Positions 31,261-38,244 of a stretch of 39,079 nt of DNA are shown here, piece after piece. The notes beneath the pieces are model-generated. The model was not told the DNA's origin. It made no database searches and saw only the letters and a program-made list of their open reading frames with translations. Location: assembly GCA_021776095.1 (NCBI GenBank), contig JAJFGO010000044.1, positions 1 to 39,079 of the forward strand, read 5' to 3'. The translations under genes were made by a program, and so were the position numbers. Within the stretch, counting starts at the first letter, position 1. Each line of letters begins with the position of its first letter. The stretch is from Kiloniellaceae bacterium (GTDB lineage Bacteria > Pseudomonadota > Alphaproteobacteria > Kiloniellales > J153).

Positions 31261-33822
31261 ATGACCTCCTTCGCGCGCAGCCGGGTCACCGCGGTTCTCG
31301 GCCCGACCAATACCGGCAAGACCTACTTGGCCATCGAACGCATGCTGGGCCACGCCAGCGGCATGATCGGCTTTCCGCTGCGTCTCTTGGCGCGCGAAAA
31401 TTACGACCGGGTGGTCAAGGTCAAGGGCGCGGGCCAGGTCGCCCTGGTCACCGGCGAGGAGAAAATCGTTCCGACGGGGGCGCGTTATTTCCTCTGCACC
31501 GCCGAATCCATGCCGATCGACCGCGCAGTCGCCTTTCTGGGCCTGGACGAAATTCAACTCTGCGCCGATCCGGAACGCGGGCACGTCTTCACCGACCGCC
31601 TGCTGCACGCGCGCGGCACCGAAGAGACCATGTTCATGGGCGCCGATACCATGCGCCCGATCCTGCGCAAGTTGGTGCCCGAGGCGGAAACCGTCTCCCG
31701 GCCCCGGTTTTCCACCCTCACCTATACCGGCGCGCGCAAATTGAGCCGCCTGCCGCCGCGCGCCACCGTGGTCGCCTTTTCGGCCGCCGAGGTTTACGCG
31801 AGCGCCGAGATGCTGCGCCGTCAGCGGGGCGGCACGGCGGTGGTGATGGGCGCGCTCAGCCCGCGCACCCGCGCCGCCCAGGTCGGCATGTTCGAGGCCG
31901 GCGAGGTCGATTATCTGGTCGCCACCGACGCCATCGGCATGGGCCTGAACCTGAACTTGGACCATGTCGCCTTCGCCAAGCTGACCAAGTTCGACGGCCG
32001 GGCGATACGCCCGCTCAAACCGGCCGAGATCGCCCAGATCGCCGGCCGGGCCGGACGCCACATGGCGGACGGCAGCTTCGGCACCACCGACGAGATCGGG
32101 CCGATCGATCCGGAGACGGTCGAGGCTGTGGAAAACCACCGTTTCGATCCGCACGAAAGCATTTTCTGGCGGGCCCGCGACCTCGACCTGCGCTCGCCCA
32201 AGGCCTTGCAGAAAAGCCTGGAGCGGCGCTCGCCGTCGCCCTTGCTCATGCGGGCGCGCGACGGCGACGACCTCCTCGCCCTGAGCGCCCTGTCGCGCGA
32301 CCGTGAAATCGCCGATATGGCCGGCAATCCGCACGCCGTCGGCCTCTTGTGGGAGGTCTGCCAGATACCGGACTTCCAGAAGATTCTCTCGGATCAGCAT
32401 GCCCGGCTACTGAGCCGGATCTATCGCTACTTGATGGCCGGCGGCGCGGCCGGCGAGGGCCGCCTGCCGGCCGACTGGGTGGCGCGGCAGATCGCCCGGA
32501 TCGAGCGCTACGACGGCGATATCGATGCCCTGGTCGCCCGCATCGCCCATATCCGCACCTGGACCTACATCTCCCACCGGGCCGAGTGGTTGGCCGACCC
32601 GCGCCACTGGCAAGAGCGAGCCCGCGCCATCGAGGACAAGCTGTCCGATGCCCTGCACGACCGCCTGACCGCGCGATTCGTCGACCGCCGCGCGGCCATG
32701 CTGGTGCGCCGCCTGCGTACGGGCGACGAGATGCTGGCCGCGGTTAAGGCGGACGGCACGGTCCTGGTCGAAGGGGAATACGTCGGGCGCCTGCAAGGAT
32801 TCCGGTTCCATGTGGACGAAGCGGTCGCGGGCACGGACGCGCGGGCCCTGCTGACCGCGGCGCGGCGCGCCCTGCTCGGCGAGATCCCCAGCCGCCTGCG
32901 TGCCCTGGAGCGGGCCCCGGCCCAGGATTTCGCCCTGGAGCCGGACGGCGGCTTGACCTGGCGGGGTGAACGGGTCGGCCGCCTGTGCCCCGGCGAAACG
33001 ATGCTGACCCCCGGCGTGGAGATCCTCAGCAGCGAGTTCCTGGACGGGCGGGCGCGCGAACGCCTGCGCGTCTGCCTGACAGCCTGGGTCCAGCGTCACT
33101 TGCGGGCCCGGCTAGCGCCGCTCTATCGGCTGGACGAGGCGGCGGCCGGCGGCGAATTTTCCGGCCCGGCCCGCGGCCTTCTGTACCGGCTCGGCGAATC
33201 CCTCGGCCTGGTCGCGCGCGCGGCGCTCAACGAACAATTGCGCGCCATCGGCCGGTCGGAGCGCAAAGGCCTGGCATCGCTCGGTGTGCGCCTGGGCCGG
33301 GTCTGCATTCACATGCCGGCCCTGCGGCGCGCGGCCCGGCCCGCGCTGTGCGCCCTGCTCTGGTCCGTGCACCGCCGGATCGAGGCGCCCGCACTACCGA
33401 CGCCCGAGGCGCACACCTGCCGGCCGCCACCTGGCACCGACGATGGCTTTTACCAGGCGATCGGCTTTCTCTGCCTATCGGAGCGCGGCGGCGGCATCGC
33501 GGTGCGAGCCGACGCCCTGGAACACATGGCGCAGGCGGTCTTCCGCCAGTCCCGCGACGGCCCCTTCACCGCCGACGCGCGGCTGGTGCGCCTGGCGGAC
33601 GCGGACCCGGGTGCCCTTGAAATCGCCCTGCGCGCCTTGGGCTATGGGGTTCGGCGGAACGCGGGCGAGCTGCGAATCCTGCCCCACCGGCCAAAGACGC
33701 GCGCCAAGGGCCAGGGAAAGGGAAAGGGAAAGACCGTCCCGGCGGCCCGGCCCCGGCGCCAACCCCGGGAGGCCACAGCCTCGCCGTTCGAAATCTTGCG
33801 GGAGCTGACCGCCGGCGAATGA
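31261..33822 (+). CDS. SUV3-type superfamily 2 RNA helicase
   Basis: 853 aa from ATG at 31261; a TTG at 31225 would add 12 residues. Motif I GPTNTGKT (14-21), motif II DEIQ (96-99, the SUV3-type variant), TATDAIGMGLNLNLDHVAF-like motif V near 221 and motif VI QIAGRAGRH (259-267) define the core, followed by the SUV3 C-terminal domains and a long alphaproteobacterial extension of about 400 residues ending in a K/R/G-rich tail near 815-840. Mitochondrial SUV3 unwinds RNA for the degradosome; the bacterial homologue's role is not established. Its stop overlaps the S4 gene start (ATGA), a coupling seen widely in alphaproteobacteria. Confidence 0.92.
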   Translation: MTSFARSRVTAVLGPTNTGKTYLAIERMLGHASGMIGFPLRLLARENYDRVVKVKGAGQVALVTGEEKIVPTGARYFLCTAESMPIDRAVAFLGLDEIQLCADPERGHVFTDRLLHARGTEETMFMGADTMRPILRKLVPEAETVSRPRFSTLTYTGARKLSRLPPRATVVAFSAAEVYASAEMLRRQRGGTAVVMGALSPRTRAAQVGMFEAGEVDYLVATDAIGMGLNLNLDHVAFAKLTKFDGRAIRPLKPAEIAQIAGRAGRHMADGSFGTTDEIGPIDPETVEAVENHRFDPHESIFWRARDLDLRSPKALQKSLERRSPSPLLMRARDGDDLLALSALSRDREIADMAGNPHAVGLLWEVCQIPDFQKILSDQHARLLSRIYRYLMAGGAAGEGRLPADWVARQIARIERYDGDIDALVARIAHIRTWTYISHRAEWLADPRHWQERARAIEDKLSDALHDRLTARFVDRRAAMLVRRLRTGDEMLAAVKADGTVLVEGEYVGRLQGFRFHVDEAVAGTDARALLTAARRALLGEIPSRLRALERAPAQDFALEPDGGLTWRGERVGRLCPGETMLTPGVEILSSEFLDGRARERLRVCLTAWVQRHLRARLAPLYRLDEAAAGGEFSGPARGLLYRLGESLGLVARAALNEQLRAIGRSERKGLASLGVRLGRVCIHMPALRRAARPALCALLWSVHRRIEAPALPTPEAHTCRPPPGTDDGFYQAIGFLCLSERGGGIAVRADALEHMAQAVFRQSRDGPFTADARLVRLADADPGALEIALRALGYGVRRNAGELRILPHRPKTRAKGQGKGKGKTVPAARPRRQPREATASPFEILRELTAGE

Positions 33823-34226
33823 CCGACTCCTCTCTGCGTCTCGACAAATGGCTATGGTATGCGCGCTTCTTCAAAACGCGGTCCATAGCGACTGGCGCGT
33901 GCACCGCCGGGCGCTTTCGAGTGAGCGGCGAGATTGTCTCCAAGGCCAACCATCAGGTGCGTCCGGGCGACGTCCTGACCTTTCCCCAGGGGCAGCACAT
34001 CCGGGTCGTGAAGGTCTTGTCCCTGGCCAGCCGGCGCGGCCCCGCGCCCGAGGCCCAGCAGCTCTACGAAGATCTGAGCCCGCCCAGCCCGGAAGATCGC
34101 CTGCCTCGGGGGGCTACTCCAGCCAGCCCTCATATACCGGCCCGGGCCGCGGCCCGCGATCCGGGGTCCGGACGGCCCACCAAGCGCGAGCGCCGATCCC
34201 TCGAGAAACTGCGCGGCGACACCTAA
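33819..34226 (+). CDS. S4-domain RNA-binding protein (Hsp15/HslR-like)
   Basis: 135 aa. The S4 domain spans about 5-65: LRLDKWLWYARFFKTRSIATGACTAGRFRVSGEIVSKANHQVRPGDVLTF, very close to Hsp15, which in E. coli rescues stalled 50S subunits carrying a peptidyl-tRNA. The rest (about 75-135) is Pro/Arg-rich with a basic end (GRPTKRERRSLEKLRGD). The start overlaps the helicase stop, so the two are translationally coupled and may act on the same RNA or ribosome substrates. Confidence 0.9.
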   Translation: MTDSSLRLDKWLWYARFFKTRSIATGACTAGRFRVSGEIVSKANHQVRPGDVLTFPQGQHIRVVKVLSLASRRGPAPEAQQLYEDLSPPSPEDRLPRGATPASPHIPARAAARDPGSGRPTKRERRSLEKLRGDT

Positions 34227-34408
34227 GCCGCCGCCGTCACCCCCCATATCTTGCGGTCCTTGTGCAATCGGAAACAAATAGTGCCGAGGTTAAAACTTTT
34301 TTTACGGAACATTAACTAAGACTGCTCAAACATGAACGGGCCGTCGGGAGCCAAGATTCTCCGGCACCGCCTCAAGGCGGACCTGAAATCGAGCGAAAGT
34401 TTTTTCTT

Positions 34409-34657
34409 ATGGTCAGTCCCTACCTCAAACTGCCGGTCCGCTCCCTCGAAACGGTCTTGCGCGCGCGCAAACAGGCAGAGGCACTGTGGGTCGACTCCCG
34501 CGAGGTCGAAGCGCGAAACCAAGCTCAGATTCAGGCCCAGTGCCAGGCCCAAGCCGAAGCCGAACGTGCCGCCGCCGCGGGCTGCCGCCGGACACCCGAA
34601 TCCGCACCACCCGAGCCCGTTCCGGCCCCGGGAGCCGCCACGCGCCGGGCCGCTTAG
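34409..34657 (+). CDS. Small protein of unknown function with Gln/Ala-rich coil
   Basis: 82 aa from ATG at 34409. Codon use is strongly GC3-biased like real genes here. The N-terminus MVSPYLKLPVRSLETVLRAR looks ordered, then a Q/A/E-rich helix (about 38-58) and a Pro/Ala-rich tail. There is no signal peptide or membrane segment. The ribosome site is weak, preceded by a T-rich stretch and a CCGCC-TCAA-GGCGG hairpin. Family not recognised. It lies between the S4 and TerB genes, in a spot that varies between genomes. Confidence 0.5.
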   Translation: MVSPYLKLPVRSLETVLRARKQAEALWVDSREVEARNQAQIQAQCQAQAEAERAAAAGCRRTPESAPPEPVPAPGAATRRAA

Positions 34658-34781
34658 GGCAAGGCACGCTCACCTGGGCCCGAGCGGCCCGGGCACGCCG
34701 CACCTAAACGCCCGGACGTCCGTCCAAAGGCACATTTCGCCCAGGGTTGCGCCCCGGCAAAAGCCCGTGATAGGCAAAGCC

Positions 34782-35252
34782 GTGCTCAAGCGGTTCAAAG
34801 CGTTCGTTGTGAAGTTGGAATCCGGTGGCCGACCGGCGGAATCCGGCCGTCCGATCGAGGAATACCAGCTGGCCGCCGCCGCTCTCTTGGTCGAGGCGGC
34901 CCAGATGGACGACGACTTCGACGAGCAAGAACGGGCCACGATTTTGGCACTCTTGACCAGCCACTTCGGCCTCGACGACGCCGAGGCGCAAGATCTGCTT
35001 AGCGCCGCCGAAGCGGCGGTCGCCCGCTCCAATCAGCTTTATGCCTTCACCCGGGCGGTCAAGGACGCCTTCGACAGCGAGGAGCGCCGGAAAATGGTGG
35101 AGATGCTGTGGGAAGTGGCCTATAGCGACGGCGAAGTGCACGACTATGAAGCGAGCCTAATCCGACGGGTGACCGGTCTGCTTCATGTCAGCGACCGAGA
35201 CGCCGGCGCGGCGCGCAAGCGGGTCTTGGAAAGACGGGAACGGAAGGACTAG
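34782..35252 (+). CDS. TerB-family protein
   Basis: 156 aa from GTG at 34782 (AGG 7 nt upstream); a GTG at 34767 would add five residues. All-alpha TerB domain over about 30-150: YQLAAAALLVEAAQMDDDFDEQERATIL, then a middle helix pair and MVEMLWEVAYSDGEVHDYEASLIRRVTGLLHVS, including the paired acidic motifs (MDDDFDEQE and YSDGEVHDYE) that bind metal in TerB. Chromosomal TerB proteins are common in alphaproteobacteria without other ter genes and need not confer tellurite resistance. The frame is open far upstream (34332) but that part is out of register with the small gene before it. Confidence 0.88.
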   Translation: MLKRFKAFVVKLESGGRPAESGRPIEEYQLAAAALLVEAAQMDDDFDEQERATILALLTSHFGLDDAEAQDLLSAAEAAVARSNQLYAFTRAVKDAFDSEERRKMVEMLWEVAYSDGEVHDYEASLIRRVTGLLHVSDRDAGAARKRVLERRERKD

Positions 35253-35263
35253 TCTGGAGCCAC

Positions 35264-35279
35264 CCCCTGGAACCAGGGG
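35264..35279 (+). repeat. Perfect hairpin between terB and fdxA
   Basis: CCCCTGG-AA-CCAGGGG, a 7-bp perfect palindrome 12 nt after the terB stop. No T-tract follows; perhaps a processing or 3' stabilising structure. Confidence 0.45.
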
Positions 35280-35321
35280 CTTGGGTACCGGCGCCGGGCG
35301 GCAATTGGGGAGAGCGAAGCC

Positions 35322-35660
35322 ATGACCTACGTCGTCACCGAGGCTTGCATCCGGTGCAAATACATGGATTGCATCGAGGTATGCCCGGTCGATTGCTTTT
35401 ACGAGGGCGCCACCATGCTGGTGATCCACCCCGACGAGTGCATCGATTGCGGCGTGTGTGAACCGGAATGCCCCCCGGAGGCAATCATCCCCGACACCGA
35501 CCCGGTGGCCGAGAGCTGGCTGGAGGTGAATCGCGAATACAGCGAGAAATGGCCCAATATTACCCGCAAGGGAAACCCGCCGGAAGATGCCGAAACCTAT
35601 AAGGACATGCCCGGCAAGTACGACAAGTTCTTCACCGACAAGCCCGGCGAGTCGAGCTGA
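35322..35660 (+). CDS. fdxA: Seven-iron ferredoxin (FdxA type)
   Basis: 112 aa electron carrier. The cysteine pattern matches Azotobacter ferredoxin I: Cys9, Cys17 and Cys50 for a [3Fe-4S] cluster, Cys21, Cys40, Cys43 and Cys46 for a [4Fe-4S] cluster, plus the non-ligand Cys12 and Cys25. The C-terminal half (from about 60) is the usual FdxA extension ([15 protein letters not shown] and YDKFF). The start ATG follows GGGGAGAG. It lies between the helicase/S4/TerB block and carD, a long-conserved alphaproteobacterial neighbourhood; redox partners are not known. Confidence 0.95.
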   Translation: MTYVVTEACIRCKYMDCIEVCPVDCFYEGATMLVIHPDECIDCGVCEPECPPEAIIPDTDPVAESWLEVNREYSEKWPNITRKGNPPEDAETYKDMPGKYDKFFTDKPGESS

Positions 35661-35776
35661 AGCTTTTTTGGGTGTAGTTTCCTAACCCAGGGTGTCGAGC
35701 CTGAAGCCCTAGAGTTCAGGGGCTGTCACCGGCGCGTTCCGACCGCCGATCTGCCGCCCCCGGACCTGGCGAGCGC

Positions 35777-35805
35777 TTGAAATTTGCAGAAAAAAGATGT
35801 ATATA
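35777..35805 (+). promoter_or_regulatory. Near-consensus sigma-70 promoter upstream of the RNA/carD leader
   Basis: TTGAAA (35777-35782), a 17-nt spacer and TATATA (35800-35805), followed by TAG. It is the best-spaced promoter in the window besides that of the toxin-antitoxin pair. Expected start near 35812, about 256 nt before the carD ATG. Confidence 0.7.
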
Positions 35806-35811
35806 TAGTCG

Positions 35812-35948
35812 TTCAGAGACATCGACGTCGGACCCGGCCCGTGCCCCTAAGTACAGGCACGAAGGGGCCAGAAAGGTGCATAACCGGTGTCGGAAGCCAT
35901 GGCGGGTAAGAGGGGTGCCGCAAGGTCTGCGGCGCCTTACTTTTATGC
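35812..35948 (+). ncRNA. Candidate small RNA or terminating 5' leader upstream of carD
   Basis: From the promoter start to a terminator-like end is about 135 nt. A first hairpin GGCCC-GTGCC...GGCAC-gaag-GGGCC lies near 35840-35875. A second, GGTGCCGC (35914-35921) with GCGGCGCC (35929-35936), extended by GTAA/TTAC, is followed directly by TTTT and, 4 nt later, TTTTT. There is no credible ORF. It does not show the SRP RNA (GGUCAGGUCCGGAAGGAAGCAGC-type) or tmRNA motifs. It could be a free-standing sRNA or an attenuator for carD. Confidence 0.45.
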
Positions 35949-36067
35949 TTTTTCCCTGGTTTTCGGCGCCTGATGCCACGGAATCGTTACCGGGGCTCGT
36001 TTCCTGCCGCGCAGCCCCCATGGACCGGCTGCCGCGACAGTGCCAGCAAGAAAGCGATTGAAAACGA

Positions 36068-36598
36068 ATGACCAAGAAGCGGACTACCAAAGAACAGCTC
36101 GCCGCCAAGGCGGCCGGTTTCGAGGCCGGCGACTACGTGGTTTATCCGACCCACGGCGTCGGCCGGGTGCAAGGCGTCGAGAGCCAGGAAATTTCCGGCC
36201 AGACACTGACCTTGATCGTCATCAAATTCGAAAAAGACCGCATGACCCTGCGGGTCCCCGTAGACAAGGCGGAAGAATCCGGGCTGCGCAAGCTCTCCAG
36301 CCGCAAGCTGATGGATTCCGCTCTGACGACCCTGAAGGGGCGCAGCCGCGTGAAGCGGACCATGTGGAGCCGGCGCGCGCAGGAGTACGAGGCCAAGATC
36401 AACTCCGGCGACCCGGTTTCGATCGCCGAGGTGGTGCGCGACTTGCACCGCGGCGCCGACCAGCCCGACCAGTCCTATAGCGAACGGCAGATGTATCAGG
36501 CGGCACTCGACCGCCTAGCGCGCGAGCTTGCGGCGGTCGAGAAGATCGACGAGGACGCCGCGGCCCTTAAGCTTGAAGAACTCCTGACGGCGGCCTAG
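36068..36598 (+). CDS. carD: CarD-family transcriptional regulator
   Basis: 176 aa. The N-terminal CarD/CdnL/TRCF domain (about 18-78) shows AGDYVVYPTHGVGRVQGVESQEI, TLIVIKFEKDRMTLRVPVDKAEESGLRKL, which in family members contacts the RNA polymerase beta subunit. The C-terminal helical DNA-binding domain follows (WSRRAQEYEAKINSGDPVSIAEVVRDLHRG and the SYSERQMYQAALDRLARELAAVE helix). It stabilises open complexes at many promoters including rRNA in the species studied. The start ATG at 36068 has a weak ribosome site; a 407-bp region with a promoter and an RNA hairpin lies upstream. Confidence 0.94.
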   Translation: MTKKRTTKEQLAAKAAGFEAGDYVVYPTHGVGRVQGVESQEISGQTLTLIVIKFEKDRMTLRVPVDKAEESGLRKLSSRKLMDSALTTLKGRSRVKRTMWSRRAQEYEAKINSGDPVSIAEVVRDLHRGADQPDQSYSERQMYQAALDRLARELAAVEKIDEDAAALKLEELLTAA

Positions 36599-36681
36599 GC
36601 CGGCCGCGCCATGCAACGGCCCCAAGCGGCCGCGACCCGGTCGCGGTATCGGGGCAAAGCGGGGGATCGCCTGCCGGCACC

Positions 36682-37482
36682 ATGACGGATCGGCAGAAAT
36701 TCGCGGTAATTCGTACCGCGAGGCGGATTTGGGCGGTGGGCGCGATTCATGCCGACGTGGCCCGGCTCAAACGCCTGCACGCCCGGCTTTGGCCGAAGCT
36801 GGAATTGTGCGACCGAATTGTCTACATGGGCAATATGATCGGGCGCGCGCCGACGGCCCGCGAAACCCTCGACGCCCTGTTGAATTTCCGCCTGCACCTC
36901 TTGGCGCGGCCCCATAGCGAGGTCGACGACGTGGTGTATCTGCGCGGCGGCCAGGAAGAGATGTGGCAAAAACTGCTGCAGCTTCAATTCGCCGCGAACC
37001 CGCGCGGAGTCTTGGAATGGATGATCGACCAGGGCATGGCGCCAACACTTGAATCTTACGGCGTATCGGTTTCCGACGCCCTGCGCGAAGCGGCGGCAGG
37101 GACCGTATCCCTGACCCGTTGGACCGGCCGGCTGCGCCAGGCGATACACGCCCAATCGGGCCACCATCAGATCATGGCGGCCCTGCGCCGCGCCGCCTAT
37201 ACCGAGGAAGGCACGCTGCTGTTCGTCAATGCCGGGCTCGACATCAAACGGCCGTTGGAGACCCAAAGCGACAGCTTTTGGTGGTCGAGCGCGGATTTCC
37301 AGAACATCACGGAGCCCTATAGCCAGTTCAAGCGCGTGGTGCGCGGCTACGATCCTTGCCACGGCGGGTTCAAGGAAACCGATCACAGCTTGACCGTCGA
37401 CGGCGGGTGCGGTTTCGACGGACAGCTCATGGCCGCGTGCCTCAGCGTCGAGGGCGAAGTCCTCGACGTTGTAGAAGGATGA
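36682..37482 (+). CDS. PPP-type metallophosphatase-like protein with degenerate active site (predicted pseudophosphatase)
   Basis: 266 aa. The order of blocks follows bacterial PPP/calcineurin-like phosphatases, but the metal ligands are replaced. GDIHG is GAIHA (residues 20-24, Asp to Ala, His kept), GDxxDRG is GNMIGRA (50-56, both Asp lost), GNHE is GGQE (89-92), the HAG block is NAGLD (183-187) and the final GH is GY (222-223). So one of six usual ligands remains. Scaffold features survive: VVYLRGGQEEM, RPLETQSDSFWW, DHSLTVDGGCGFDGQLMAACLS. The frame is intact, so it is a maintained gene, probably binding rather than hydrolysing. It lies 83 bp after carD. Confidence 0.75.
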   Translation: MTDRQKFAVIRTARRIWAVGAIHADVARLKRLHARLWPKLELCDRIVYMGNMIGRAPTARETLDALLNFRLHLLARPHSEVDDVVYLRGGQEEMWQKLLQLQFAANPRGVLEWMIDQGMAPTLESYGVSVSDALREAAAGTVSLTRWTGRLRQAIHAQSGHHQIMAALRRAAYTEEGTLLFVNAGLDIKRPLETQSDSFWWSSADFQNITEPYSQFKRVVRGYDPCHGGFKETDHSLTVDGGCGFDGQLMAACLSVEGEVLDVVEG

Positions 37483-37561
37483 GCGCGCCGCATATGTGTC
37501 CCATTAGAGGTCAATGCGCCCGGGGTCGGCGCGCGGCCGCGATGCGTCGAAGGAGAGAGCC

Positions 37562-38179
37562 TTGACCAAGGTAAAGGCCATATGTCTGGCGGCCGCCGCC
37601 CTAGCCGCCAGTTGCCTTTGGAGCGCGTCGGCACAGAGCGCGAGCGCAGACGGGCAGTTCGCGGTCAAGGGGATCGGCGTGCGGAGTTGCGGCGATTTCG
37701 CGAAGGACTACACGGAGAAATCACAAAACAATCTCGTTTTCGCCGGCTGGCTCGACGGCTACGTCACCGCCTACAATCGGTTGCAATCCGGCAATTTCGA
37801 CGCCGCGCCCTGGCAATCGACCAGCCTGCTGCTGGCCATGATCAACAACCATTGCGCGGCCAATCCGGATGAGCGCCTGTTCAGTGTCGTGCAAGCGCTG
37901 CTCGGCTTCTTCTCCAATCAAAGCCTGAATGCGACATCGCCGTCGATCGAAGTTGCGGCGGGCGAAAACAAGGTGAAGGTATATCGCGATGTGCTGCGCA
38001 TGGCGCAGCAGGCGCTGGTCGCGGCGGGCGATTATGCCGGCACCCCGGACGGCGTGTTCGGGCCCAAGACCAGAGCGGCTTTCGAGGCCTTTCAGGAACG
38101 CAATGGCCTAACCAAGTCCGGACTGCCGAGCCAGGAAACCCTGTATCGCCTGCTCGGCCCCAATAAACCCGCAAACTAA
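37562..38179 (+). CDS. Secreted protein with C-terminal peptidoglycan-binding domain
   Basis: 205 aa from TTG at 37562, which has GGAG 6 nt upstream and begins a clear signal peptide (KVKAICLAAAALAASCLWSASA). The middle (about 35-118) is a two-cysteine helical domain (SCGDFAKDY ... WLDGYVTAYNRL ... NNHCAANPDERL) of the HdeA/Rap1a-like kind. The end (about 140-200) is a PG_binding_1 domain: AQQALVAAGDYAGTPDGVFGPKTRAAFEAFQERNGLTKSGLPSQETLYRLL. It should sit in the periplasm, held to the cell wall. No enzymatic motif. It converges on the protease gene with a 65-bp gap. Confidence 0.8.
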   Translation: MTKVKAICLAAAALAASCLWSASAQSASADGQFAVKGIGVRSCGDFAKDYTEKSQNNLVFAGWLDGYVTAYNRLQSGNFDAAPWQSTSLLLAMINNHCAANPDERLFSVVQALLGFFSNQSLNATSPSIEVAAGENKVKVYRDVLRMAQQALVAAGDYAGTPDGVFGPKTRAAFEAFQERNGLTKSGLPSQETLYRLLGPNKPAN

Positions 38180-38244
38180 ACCGGTCCGAAATCCACCCCG
38201 GCCCCGCGGCTTGGCCGCACGGTCGCGTGGGCGCCGACCGGCAC

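Noticed and set aside
30685-32400. 571-codon minus-strand frame
   Set aside because: Antisense to pcm and the SUV3-type helicase; no motif seen.
35812-35948. SRP (4.5S) RNA, tmRNA or 6S RNA as identity of the structured RNA
   Set aside because: The conserved SRP apical motif and the tRNA-like domain of tmRNA are absent, and no single long rod with a central bubble (6S) could be folded by eye.
35777-36061. 94-codon frame beginning with TTG upstream of carD
   Set aside because: Its first codons are the -35 box of a near-consensus promoter and it spans the RNA hairpins; no ribosome site and no protein-like features.
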